A DNA stretch of 64,000 nucleotides from Condylostoma magnum (Eukaryota; Ciliophora; Heterotrichea; Heterotrichida; Condylostomatidae), in assembly GCA_920105805.1 (NCBI GenBank), contig CAKKTI010000060.1, positions 1-64,000 of the forward strand, given 5' to 3'. The notes under the pieces are model-generated. The model was not told the DNA's origin and did not search any database. It saw only the letters and a list, made by a program, of their open reading frames with translations. A program made the position numbers and the translations under genes. This document shows positions 39,218 to 51,387 of the stretch, piece by piece (positions within the stretch are counted from its first letter, which is position 1; each line of letters starts with the position of its first letter).

Positions 39218-40246
39218 ATGTCATAAAAGTTTATTTTAGACTAAAACAATTTACAAGAAGACACAATTTTAACTCTATAAGACACTTCAATAGAGGAAAA
39301 GAATGATGTATTTTAAGACCTAAAATATATACAGGAATACAAAGGTATAAGAAATCAAATAATTCGCTAGAAAGCTTAAAATGGAAACCTTATTGTGAAT
39401 CCATACGAAGAGTAAGAATAACTATTAAGCAAATATGATGTACCTGAAAATCTACCAGAAGCATTAACCTTAGAAGATGTTTAATAGCAGCAAAAAGAAG
39501 ATCTACCAAATAAAAAGATAGATATAAACAAAGAAAAAAGGTTTGCAAGAGAATATATACCAAGAAAACGAAAAAGAGCATTAGAACTAGTTGACGAAGA
39601 AATAATAAAAAAGCCTAAATTTGATATTCTTGAAAGTTTGAATAAGCAAAAGAGTAAATCAATTGTGTAAATTCCAGACAATAATGATGATTATAACATT
39701 TCTTAGGCTATATAATAGAAAGTGAAAAATATTGATTTTCCAATACCTGAAATACAGGGAAAGGAGTTCACACAACAAGAATCATTCCTTGATACTCTAC
39801 AAAATACAGTAAAACCTTAAAAAAATTATTCTATATCTGACTCCAGATCTGGCATTGCTTCAATAGTGGATGTTAAACTACCTTCTGAAAGAGTGTAAGA
39901 AGCAAATTAAAAGGAAACAAATGGTATTGATCCTCCTACTGAAACTGAAGAATTAGACAAGAAAACAAAAGGATTTACTAGAGGAATAGCGGCTGTACTA
40001 TAAATGCTGAGAGAAACGGGAGAGCTGGATACAAAATTTGAGTAAAGTGAAAAGGAAATCTAATTGATTTATAAAGATAAGCAAGGAAACTATCTTAATC
40101 AAAAACAAGCATACAAGGAGTAATGTAGGAAGTATCATAAGCAACGTAAAAATGTAAGTAAGATTGCTAAAGAGTATAAAAAACAATAAAAATAAGCAAA
40201 GCCTACGATTTCTCAGCCATATGTAAGAATTTCTAATTTAGGTTAA
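39218..40246 (+). CDS. SART1: SART1 / Snu66 U4/U6.U5 tri-snRNP protein
   Basis: About 342 residues from ATG 39218. The C-terminal half matches SART1: a basic nuclear-type stretch (FAREYIPRKRKRALELVDEE), then GFTRGIAAVLQMLRETGELD, IYKDKQGNYLNQKQAYKEQC, RKYHKQRKNVSKIAKEYKKQ and ISQPYVRISNLG. In known homologues these blocks carry LAAALQL, DETGRKLTPKEAFRQLSHRFHG and TPYIVL. SART1 helps assemble the tri-snRNP in spliceosome activation. The protein is shorter than the human one because the N-terminal RS-rich part is missing. The stop is either TAA 40244-40246 or one of the later in-frame TAA/TGA codons at 40304-40312. I favour the first because the opposing gene ends at 40280. Confidence 0.85.
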
Positions 40247-40279
40247 ACTTTGAATATTGTAAGGTTTACTATTATAGAT

Positions 40280-41620
40280 TTACAAAATTGTAAATATATT
40301 AATTAATTTTGACATTGGATAGGATTTCAGTACATCTTGATCTAATTCCCTTTTAATATTTTTCATAATCTCTACAGTAATTGGCTATCCTTTAAGTAGA
40401 TAATCTCTTATTAAATCAACAAAATAAAGTATTTAATCATTGACTAATTACTTATCTTATGCAAGCATTTGTAACATTTCTAAATAACTCATAGCTTAAC
40501 TATGCAATAATTTACGGGATTTTTATCTTCCTTACTCTATAAACTTTGTTAAATCTTCCATAAAAAAATGTGGATTTCTATACTAATAATATCTAGAATT
40601 ATTCTACAGTAAAACCTTTGCCTTTTTTCTATTCACTTAAGGTCTTTCATAATTCAACTACTATAAAAGACCCTTTAATAGTTCATCTTACTTACTTTTA
40701 GTCTTATAGAATCTTTCAATACATCTTTCAACAGCTTCCTCTGGACTTTAGTTCTCTGGCTTTTAATCATTTAAATCAATAATAGACCCCATAATCTCCT
40801 TCTAATACTCTAGTTTCTTATTAAGCAACGTTCTTTACCTTAATTATCCTTATCGGCTATACGCTCTACAACTGATATTCTTGCTTTTGGTCATTTCGTA
40901 ATAATTTCTAAGCAAAACCGGCCTTAAATTAGGATTTTCCTATAGTCTTCTAAGAATCACACGATCTCTATTCCAGTCTAGCCCATAATCCAATAATATA
41001 TCAATTCCATCCATTTCTTTATAAAAGTTCGCATTGGAATCCATAGAGCTACTTATTCTATTCAACATTCTTTACTCCCGGTTAAATTTTTTCAAGGTTT
41101 GTCCAGACTCAGAGCAAAAATCTTAAAAAGTGGGCAGATTTAGTCAAAATTTCAATTTTCCGTCTAAATGTGAGAATTAGGGTGTGGGTTGTCTTACTGA
41201 CTAGCTAGTTACTGACTCATTGTAGAAATCATAACCATTCCTACTTCCAGCACGAGTTCTGGCTCTTCTTATTTCTTGTTCTTTTAGGTTTATAGATAGA
41301 CTTTTCTTAGCCTGGGGGTTTTTCAGCTTTGTTCGTAGTTTTCTAGGTTAATACTTTCTGATTATTCTTGATTAGTGTTAGACTGAGGATGATCTGGCCT
41401 CACGTACACTTTAAGTTCCTTTGTATGCAGATAAGGCTTCTTTTATTGCTAATCTATCATTATTTTTTAAAGGTGTGTCTTTTGCATTCATTTTACTCTG
41501 TTTTATAGATGCCATAAGTTGTAATTATCGTTATTTCACCTCCTTAATTTCTCTTTGCATTTCTCGTCGACCTTACATTTATGCTTATTCTAATATGTCG
41601 TTATTATAGTTTGATTGCAT
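40280..41620 (-). CDS. Hypothetical basic protein
   Basis: A 446-residue minus-strand frame from ATG 41620 (MQSNYNNDILEQAQMQGRRE) to a TAA at 40282-40280. The N-terminus is Lys/Arg-rich (IRKYQPRKLRTKLKNPQAKK). The central block reads YKEMDGIDILLDYGLDWNRD, then RVILRRLQENPNLRPVLLRN, and the rest is helical (KSYLEMLQMLAQDKQ-type). No membrane segments. I do not recognise a family. It is convergent with SART1 at about 33 bp. Confidence 0.65.
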
Positions 41621-41719
41621 AATTAGTATAGAAGTGATAATTAGAATGAAGTTAAGTAGGGCTTATATTCAATAAGTTAAATATTAAAAGCATTGTTTGC
41701 TAAACTATATCTATAAAAT

Positions 41720-42199
41720 ATGCATAATCAGTAGTAGAATCAAGACTACAGAGTATCAACCCATTAGAGCCAGTACCTAATTATCAAACTTAATTTAATC
41801 AGAATATAAATCCTTTTTAAAGCATAGTGCTTTCATTATCATAGTATATAGAGTAATGTGTTTAAGATACATTGCTGAATTGCTTATAAATGAGATAAAC
41901 AGTTTACAGGGCGCAAATTAGAGTCTGATGTACAATCATTATTTATAGGAATTTACTTTACCCTCTAGAACAGATATGTGATAAGGCTCGTTTGTTTAAA
42001 ATCTATGGATTATTAGCTTTTTGAACTCCTATATATAAAAGATTTCAACGCTGATTTGTAAGTCGAAATAATTATTCAGTTTTTATTTATAATATATGTA
42101 AAAAGTTAATAAAGTCCATAATGAATCATGGTTTAATTTAGATATGAAGTAATTTAGGTAAGAAGCTATATGATAATAAAGCACGAATGAATCCATTAG
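41720..42199 (+). CDS. Candidate gene of unknown function ending in TAG TAA
   Basis: A plus frame from ATG 41720 (MHNQQQNQDYRVSTHQ) reads 159 residues to TAG 42197-42199, followed by TAA 42200-42202. Parts look coding (FTGRKLESDVQSLFIGIYF, LLYIKDFNADLQVEIIIQF). There is an internal TAA TAA at about 42110-42115, so an earlier end is possible. No family recognised. The rest of 41621-42385 is AT-rich spacer. Confidence 0.35.
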
Positions 42200-42385
42200 T
42201 AATCATTGATATAATAGATCATACTTTTAAATAATTGTAAAATTTGTTTTAAATAATTCCTCAGCACTTTTATTCTTAGTAATTTACTTATTACTAAGAT
42301 TACAAACAACACATAATATAAATTACTAGTTAATACCCAATTACTTTACATTGTAATATGGATTGTTACATAATATTTAATAAAC

Positions 42386-42799
42386 ATGGATTTTGAAGAT
42401 TTAGATCCTTAAATTATAGAGAGTATTAATTGATGTGACAAAAAGCTAAATAAAGTAAGCAATTAAAGTTATTAAATAAAAAAAGAATAGCTCAGTCTCT
42501 ATCAGCATTTGCAGGATATAGAGCAGGAAATTTTATAGTCTTGCAATCACACTTTAGAAATAGTCCAACCAGAAGTCCAAAGAAGTTATAACTAGCTCTA
42601 ATTAGAATAACAATAAGGTAAGAAAGACTGAAAGTTTCTTGAATTATAAATTGAATAACTGATTAAAGATAAAATAAGGATGAATCAAGCAAACAAATAA
42701 TTAAACTTAAAATCAGAGTATTTGGAAAGTTTTATTGGAACTGATATTATTTTGCCTGATCTTGATTTAAGCCCTTATAATTTAGAACTAAGTGAATAA
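42386..42799 (+). CDS. Small coiled-coil protein
   Basis: A 137-residue frame from ATG 42386 (MDFEDLDPQIIESINWCDKK) to TAA TAA (42797-42802). The middle is a Gln-rich coiled coil (EIVQPEVQRSYNQLQLEQQQ), and the C-terminus is acidic and non-helical (GTDIILPDLDLSPYNLELSE). Its size and layout suit an adaptor or axonemal subunit, but nothing identifies it. Confidence 0.6.
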
Positions 42800-42921
42800 T
42801 AACATTTTTTAAATACATTGTAGTTTTCTTTATTCTTCTTTTATTATTAGAATAATAGCCAAACTTAGTAATAATAAACGTATTGTAATTAATATTTTCC
42901 ACAATTAACTAAGTTTTAAAA

Positions 42922-43176
42922 ATGATCTTTTATAAGGTATTACCAATTGTTAAAAATGAAGATGCGAGAGATTATGTATAAGAGAATTATATACTTTTTA
43001 AGATAATTTAAAATAGAAAAGTAATGTAATAAAATTACACATTAATATACATGTGTTCTAATAAGTAAGATTTCACAAGATTTACACTAAAAGAGTGTTT
43101 AAACAAAAATGCATATAAAATTATCTGATTTATAATATGCAAAGCAGCACTAAATAACACAATTCTAATAAGTTAA
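42922..43176 (+). CDS. Low-confidence small ORF
   Basis: A frame from ATG 42922 (MIFYKVLPIVKNEDARDYVQ) to TAA 43174-43176, 84 residues. Composition is plausible (CSNKQDFTRFTLKECLNK), but there is no tandem stop and no family match, and in this AT-rich DNA open frames are cheap. The rest of 42803-43267 is AT-rich spacer. Confidence 0.25.
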
Positions 43177-43267
43177 AATATACATTCGTAATACTACAGC
43201 TTAGCAATAAGTAAAAAAATACCAAAATTATCAATTACTAAAACTCTCCTACAATCTATGATATAAT

Positions 43268-45529
43268 ATGGAAACAAGCTTATCAGAATAAGACTCTGAG
43301 ATACAGAGTTAATACAGAGAAACTCCAACTTCTAATATTATTTCATCAGCATTTATAAGGAGCATAAACTAATCAACAAAATAATTCTTACAAAAAAGTA
43401 AAAAACTAACAAAATTATTCGAGCTCTTATAAAAGGCAAACTCTTGCTTTGAGCAAATAATACTAACCGTGAGTTGTTATAGACCAGAACTAGGCATAAC
43501 ATTATCAAAGGCAAAAGATTCTTACAATTATATATACGAAGAAATTATAGCAGAGAGTATAAAAATTCTTAAAATGAAAGATTTGGACATCCACGGAATT
43601 AAAGAGAAATAGAAAGAAGACATAGACAAAAACATACAGAAGCAGGATTATCTACAGGATTAAATCCGCTGGAAAAACATTTAAATCTAAAAGCTGCAAT
43701 GCTAACTCAGAGCCTTTTAACTAACCGAAGACATGATAACTAAAGAAGTAAAGGAATTGAGATAAATTTTAAAACAAGAAGCCTCAAATGCAGAAGCCTT
43801 AAAGTAAGATATACAAAAAGAGCACAACTAGGACTAAGATCCCATATAAAACCAAGAAGGAGGAAAAGTTCATATAGTTGGTCCAAAATTTTTAAATGAG
43901 ATTCGGAAGATGGCAGATGATTAAAACTTATAAGTAAAGCTAGACGACCTTTAAGACATAATGGCAAAACTGGAGGTTGAAAATGATAATAAAGATGAGA
44001 TTTTAACAGACATGAAAGGAGTACTAGATTGAATGAGTATGGCCAGGTCTGTCGAAGACAAAGGTACATAAGTAAATGAGTAACAGCTATGATGGGATTG
44101 GTACCCAATCCCCTTAGAAATTCCCAATAGTTTCCCAAATAGCCATTACTACTTAATGCATGAACGGCAAGCTTCTGTTATCCCTACAACACAAGCAAGA
44201 GCTAATGATCCTACTAAATGGCAAATGACACCAGAATTAATGCACTTCTTGGCTAACAGTCCTGGAAGATTTAGCGGATAATGGGATTATAAGGACGTTA
44301 AAAGAACAATTCTAGATATTTGTGTACTTCGGTATTAAATGATATCAGAAACATAGACTCTAATGCACCCTTAAATTTTACTTGATGAGGTTATATGCCT
44401 CCATTTCACACAAAAGCGGTAATAAAGAAGACTAGCTGAGTTGAGAACAAAAGAGTTTGTTACTTCTTTGAGGTCGTATTATAGCAATAGAACCGGTGCA
44501 TCGTTGTTTTGTAATATTACTGGGATATCAGGCAATATGAGGAATAATCATGATGCCTTGATGTGCGATCATACTACATAAGTGTACTTTTGTTATTGTA
44601 TGCATTTACTGCTAGAGGATAAAAGCAGCGTATATGATGCAAATGATGGGAATATTTATATAAAATCAGAAAGAGAAAACGATATTTTTAAACAAATCTT
44701 ACCATGGTTCAAAATTGGAGATAGGCAGAAACAGCGAGCTGAGCTAAAAGCTTATGTAAGAAAAGTACAAGATCAAGAGTACTATGAAATTGAAAAACTG
44801 CTATCAATGTACATGACAGAGTACATGAAACAACGCTAAATTCAAGTTAAAAAGCTACAAAAGGCCTTTGATAAGCGTAAACAATTACAACAAGGCTTAT
44901 TTTCATATGAAGAGTTTAAACAACTTTGCAATGAAGCCATCAGTCGTAGTATACAGTAAGAATTTCGGGACTTCCACTCAATTTCCAGAGCTTTCCACTT
45001 TGCAATAACTTCAGGGGATAATTTCTTTGAGATTACAACACATACATTTCTTACAGCGTGTTCTCGATTTGGTCTAGACAACCCCTTTCCCATAGTAACA
45101 CTCGACAGCAAATCAGTACAACCCTTTCAGCTCTTAAAATCAGGCTCTAATAACGGTGATTTAAGCTAACAAAGATTGACTCAACATTCCAGAAGACCTT
45201 CCAGAGACTCATCTGCTGTCAGTACTCCAAAAGCCACTGGGGGTCTTGGAAGCTTAGTAAGTAGTATTGCTAGATCCAGAGGAATAGCACCAACTCCTAC
45301 AATTGTGCCAAGGGAAAAGAAGAAGAAGGATACTATGGTGAATTTGTAAAAAGTTGCATCATTACTTGCTTAACACTACTCGGTTCTTAGGGAAATTAGT
45401 AAGTATGCTGATGCGTTTCATTTAATTTTAAATAAAGGAGATATGGCAGAGATTGCTCAAGGGTTTGAGAAGTTTTATATACTACTTTGCAAGGCATGCG
45501 AATTTTTCACTTTTCCAGTTGTTTATTAG
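43268..45529 (+). CDS. Large conserved-looking protein, family not recognised
   Basis: A 753-residue frame from ATG 43268 (METSLSEQDSEIQSQ) to TAG 45527-45529, followed by TAA. Residues about 60-270 form coiled coils. A Trp/Pro-rich junction (WWDWYPIPLEIPNSFPNSHY) leads to a compact domain at about 300-560 (WQMTPELMHFLANSPGRFSG, NRTGASLFCNITGISGN, QVYFCYCMHLLLEDKSS). A helical C-terminal part and a Ser/Arg-rich linker (QHSRRPSRDSSAVS) come next. There are no membrane segments. It may be a cytoskeletal or ciliary scaffold; that is a guess from layout. The next gene begins two bases after the tandem stop. Confidence 0.7.
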
Positions 45530-45533
45530 TAAA

Positions 45534-46646
45534 ATGAATTCTGAAATGTTGGTTAAACTATTGAAAATTTAAGACAAAAGGAATCTTTCGGAATAAGAGT
45601 ACAGGGTTATTTGAAGTATACTTTATACTATTACAGATTTTATACCGTTTATAAAAAAGTTGAAGTTCAGTAAGTCCAAACAGCTACTAAGTAATTTGTG
45701 TACTGAATCTTATTAAAAGGATTAACTAGTCTTTTAGGTAGGCGATCAGAGTGACAGAGTGTTCATTATATTAGATGGGTATTTGGACATGTATGTATAT
45801 AACAACGAAAAACGTATATAAGTTTCAACCTTAGGCCCTGGGAAAATTGTAGGTGAAAGAGGAGTTACCAGGAACTTACCTCGTAGTCTTACAGCAGTAT
45901 CACATAAGGATACTCACTTACTGATAATACCCGGAGATATTTTTATTAAATATATAGGCCAGCGTATGTAAGATGAATTAAATAAAAAGCTAATTGCTGT
46001 AAAATAATTCTTTCCAGAATCTGCTAATTATTCAGCTTCTAATAATGAGAGATTAGCATATGCATTGAAGTATAGAAAGTTCAGAAGAGGGAATGTACTT
46101 ATGAGGCAGGGTATGGCTTTAAATAAGTTATATTTGATTATACAAGGCGAAGGAGAACTGTAGTCAATTTCTTTGTATGAGAAAAAGAGAATTTTACGTC
46201 TTGGGCCTGGAAGCTCGGTTGGAGATGAGTGTATATGGCTGGGGTAAAAAGCATCTAATAGCTTTGTAGTTATATCAAACACACTTAGAGCCTATTCCAT
46301 ACACAAGCACGATATTGAAAGCTTTCTTAGTTGAAAAACTTCAAAATAATTGTAAACAGTTGCATTGTAGAAAATCGATTATAGGGAGCAGCTAGGCAAT
46401 TAATAGCTTTGGTCTAGTACTGGAGATTTATATACTACGAAATAGCCGCAACCCTTTAGTATTGCATCCCCAATAGCAAAGAGAAAAATTGTAAGACTTG
46501 TTTAAAGGAGAGATCAGCTGTAAAAGGCTGCTTCTTCATGGAATATCATTTATAAGAAGGAAAAACTACTGAAATTGAGAAGATCAGGTAATACAAGTAA
46601 AATTCCATGTCATAGAAGATTTAGTTCAATGCCTAGTCTTTTGTAA
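45534..46646 (+). CDS. Protein with two cyclic-nucleotide-binding domains
   Basis: A 370-residue frame from ATG 45534 (MNSEMLVKLLKIQDKRNLS) to TAA 46644-46646. CNBD1 reads QLVFQVGDQSDRVFIILDGY, then GPGKIVGERGVTRNLPRSLT, keeping the Arg of the phosphate-binding cassette. CNBD2 reads RRGNVLMRQGMALNKLYLII, then GPGSSVGDECIWLGQKASNS, without that Arg. The tail is basic and Ser-rich. There is no kinase or channel domain, so it resembles free-standing CNBD proteins or PKA regulatory-like subunits, but no dimerisation or inhibitory motif is evident. Confidence 0.8.
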
Positions 46647-46689
46647 TATTAATTTGTAGCTTGTTTTAGATTCTTTATATTTCAAAAAA

Positions 46690-47466
46690 ATGTTTAATTG
46701 ATTGCTTATTATAATATATTTTGCTGTAGGGGACGGGATTCCTATCTATGGCACAAAAAAGCTTGCAAAATTTCCGCATTCAGAGTTTGATTTTACATAA
46801 GGTTTTACATTCCAGGAAGATAGTATATTTATTCAATCAACAGGTTTGTATGGAGAAAGTCAGCTATAAAAAGTTAATCTTGAAACAGGTTAGGTTATTG
46901 ATTTTATATCACTTAGCTAATTGTACTTTGGGGAAGGATTAGAAATTTTGGATAATAAAGTGTATTAATTAACCTGGTAAGAAAGAAAAATTTTCGTGTA
47001 TGATTTGCATACCTTTGATTTTTTAAGAGAGTTTAACTTACCTTAGCCAATATAACAAGGATGAGGAATATGCACTGACTAACATTAATTCTATATATCA
47101 GATGGAACTGATTCCTTATATATTCTAAATAAAAAGTTTTAAATAACAGATCGACTTATTGTAAAATTTAAGGATAAACCAATAGCAAGAATAAACGAAT
47201 TAGAATGGGTAAAAGGTAAAATTTGGGCAAATATTTTCTATTCAAATTATATAGCAATAATAAATCCTAATAATGGAATTGTAGAGAGCTTTATTGACTT
47301 AAATTAATTACAAGAAGCAAATGATAACGCAGATTACGAGCAAGGAAATGTACTTAATGGCATTGCTGTTTGAAATAATAACTACTATGTAACAGGAAAA
47401 CGGTGGAGATCAATATACTAAATAAGTTTAGAAGGTCCTTATTATGTCCCATCCTTATCTCTTTAG
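46690..47466 (+). CDS. Glutamine cyclotransferase (plant/bacterial-type glutaminyl cyclase), secreted
   Basis: A 258-residue frame from ATG 46690 to TAG 47464-47466, followed by TAA. It starts with a signal peptide, MFNWLLIIIYFAVGDG. The family's five-bladed propeller motifs follow: FPHSEFDFTQGFTFQEDSIF, STGLYGESQLQKVNLETG, YFGEGLEILDNKVYQLTWQE, KIFVYDLHTFDFLREF, DGTDSLYILNKKF, then RINELEWVKGKIWANIF. The final block NDNADYEQGNVLNGIA and YYVTGKRW is also typical. The enzyme converts N-terminal Gln to pyroglutamate in the secretory pathway. Several of its own Gln residues are encoded by TAA/TAG. Confidence 0.9.
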
Positions 47467-47649
47467 TAACTTCATTAATAAATACACTATAATGATTTTA
47501 ATATCCTAATTTATATATAAACAATTTCCCAACACCTCATAAAGCATCTTTCCCTCTTTACAGCCCAAGTCTTCCCAGTACACCAAGCAAAGCCCTAAAT
47601 AATACCACGCAGCCCAAATAAAAAAAAACTTTGCTAATTCCTATAAAAA

Positions 47650-48870
<1,221 letters not shown>

Positions 48871-49098
48871 GTAGGTAATTAAGTTCGATAATTTTAAAAT
48901 GAATAGAATTGTTTTTGTTTGTATACAAGCCTGCATATTATAGTTAGGAAAATTGTTAATCATTTATTAGTAAGTTTTACTAATACAGAAAGTTGTAGGT
49001 TTAACTAAGTATTAATAAGGAATGGGCAGAGGGTAATTAACTCATTATAAACTATATTATCTGCTTTATCACCTTAATTATTAGTAAGAAATAAAAAA

Positions 49099-50148
49099 AT
49101 GATTACTTAAAGATTTTAAATACAAGACTTTATTGATGAAGGATCTTTCTGTAAGGTTTACTAGGGTCTTGATCTCTTATAAAACAAAATTATTGCAATC
49201 AAAATTTAATAACCGTATTCAGATCAGAGAGGAATGCGAAATGAAGCAAAAATTACTCAATAATTATAATTTGAGGGCATACCAAGACAGTATTGATAAG
49301 GAGTTTCGAATGGGAAATATTGCATTGTATAAGAAAGATTGGGGGACAGTCTTTAAAACTTACTTAAGTAAAAAGGAAAATTTAATATAAGCAAAGTGCT
49401 GCAAATTGGCACAGTTTTATTACAATTGATAAAGTAGGTTCATGAGAAAGGTTTTATTCACAGGGATATAAAGCCTGGTAATATTTTATTAGGCAAAACT
49501 CGTAAACAATGCGCCTTATATCTTATAGATTTTGGCCTATCAAAGAAATATTGTGATCCAATAACAAAATAACATTAAGCATACTAAGAAAACTGCGGAT
49601 TGAAGGGAAATGCTGTATTTTCTTCTTACAGAAGCATATAGGAAATTTCTTAAAGTAGACGGGATGACTTAGAAAGTATAGCTTTAGTATTAATAAAGGC
49701 TGCTGTTGGTAGTCTGCCTTGGTAACGTACACCAAATGAACCATTTTATAGAATAATAGAACAAAGATTAAATAGATAATTTAGCCTACCTACTTAATAA
49801 GAGTTTAAAGTACTTAATGATTTCTATAATTATACTTAAAATCTTTAGTATTAAGAATAACCAAGATACAATGACTGAATTGCAGTATTTTAATAAAAAG
49901 TTTAGTAATAGGAAATCTGTGACTGTAATACTATATCATTTAAGTGTATTTAAGATTCTTGTAAATTTTATAAAAAGGGATAAAAGAAAAGCTTAGTAAG
50001 AGATAATTCTAATCAAAAGTCTAAAAGGACAGAAAAAGATACATCAGCACTAAAATTCCCTGTTAAAAAGAGACGTAAAAGGACAAACGTTAATTTATCA
50101 AGTTCTCAAGATAAAAAGATTCCTTAAATACAACTAAAAAGGAGTTAA
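49099..50148 (+). CDS. CK1-like Ser/Thr protein kinase
   Basis: A 349-residue frame from ATG 49099 to TAA TAA (50146-50151). The kinase core is complete: [20 protein letters not shown] with the ATP-site Lys in IAIKIQ, catalytic [25 protein letters not shown], and the CK1-type block [21 protein letters not shown] basic nuclear-type tail ([17 protein letters not shown]) follows. The CK1 SIN-like motif, present instead of APE, places it in that group. The MORN gene starts in the same frame directly after the tandem stop. Confidence 0.85.
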
Positions 50149-50151
50149 TAA

Positions 50152-51309
50152 ATGCTCCTTGTTCAAGAACTACAACGATAGGACACAATAATAGGAATTC
50201 TACCAAAAGTTGACTAAACACTAAGAAATAAGATTTTAGAGTTAAAAAAGCATCAAAATTAGTTATTTTAATACAAACCTTATTAAAATATGAAATTTAC
50301 TAAATTTATTGAGTAAATTGAATTAGAAACACATTAAAAGTATAAAGAATACTTTGAGATAGAGCAACACTTATCAATACCTAAGATAGACTACTTTAAT
50401 AATCTAACATAACAAATTAAGAATGACTACTGGGATAAATTATCACAAGACATCAAAAGTATAATAAAAACTAACACTACTATCAACTACCCAAATGGTT
50501 CAATATACCAAGGAGATTCAATAGGCAACATTCGCTATGGATTTGGTGTAATGACCTATAGAAACAAGAGAACCTATATAGGAGAATGGTGAAATGATGA
50601 GCGACATGGACGGGGAGTTGAGAGATTTCCTGATGGAAGTGAATACAGTGGATTCTACGAGAACAATAAGCCTAATGGTTAAGGTATACTAAAGTGAGGA
50701 AATGGAGACTTGTATAGCGGTGACTGAGTATAGGGAAAAAGATAGGGATAAGGGCATTGAAGAACTTCTAAAGGCTGTCATTACTACGGATAGTGAGTTA
50801 ACAATTAAGCCAATGGAAAAGGCAGAATGAAATGGAAGAACATTGGCTTCTATGAAGGAGATTGGGTAAATAGTAAGAAGGAGGGAAAAGGTATACAGTA
50901 TTTTAAACAGTCGGATGATTTGTATAGAGGTGATTTTAAAGGTGGAAAGTTTAATGGATTTGGAATCTATTAGTTTTAGGATGGGTAAAGCGTCTATTAT
51001 GGAGAGTTTTTTAACGGAAGGAAGCATGGAAACGGGATCATGAGGTTTGCTACTAATCATTTGTATATAGGATAGATGGAGAGCGATTGTAAGTAAGGAA
51101 TTGGGAAGTTTATTTGGCCTAATCAGGATTTTTATATTGGGTCATTTGATAGAGATTTCAGAGAGGGGTTTGGGCTTATGCAATGGTAAGATGGGTCTTA
51201 TTATGAAGGGGATTGAGTTGAAGGGTATAAATAAGGAAGAGGAAGATTTCACCCTGCTAGAGGAGCTGATAGAGTAGGAGAGTTTTATATGGATGAATTT
51301 AAAGAGTAG
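50152..51309 (+). CDS. MORN-repeat protein
   Basis: A 385-residue frame from ATG 50152 (an alternative start is 50290) to TAG 51307-51309. After a helical N-terminus come at least ten MORN units, for example YIGEWWNDERHGRGVERF, YSGFYENNKPNGQGILKW, YSGDWVQGKRQGQGHW, YYGQWVNNQANGKGRMKW, FYEGDWVNSKKEGKGIQYF and YYEGDWVEGYKQGRGRFHP. These repeats need TGA as Trp and TAA/TAG as Gln at many consensus positions, so they calibrate the genetic code. MORN proteins bind membranes or cytoskeleton; ciliates have many at cilia and cortex. Confidence 0.92.
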
Positions 51310-51387
51310 ATGAATTATTTTTTAAGTGATATACGTGCTTATTCTTGTATATTAAAGTTAGATATGTTGTTGGGATTATTATTAAAA

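Noticed and set aside
43740-44138. 132-residue minus-strand frame, Leu-rich
   Set aside because: It overlaps the well-supported plus-strand gene 43268-45529 and has no recognisable motif.
50689-51060. 123-residue minus-strand frame
   Set aside because: Antisense of the MORN repeats; the plus-strand reading is certain.
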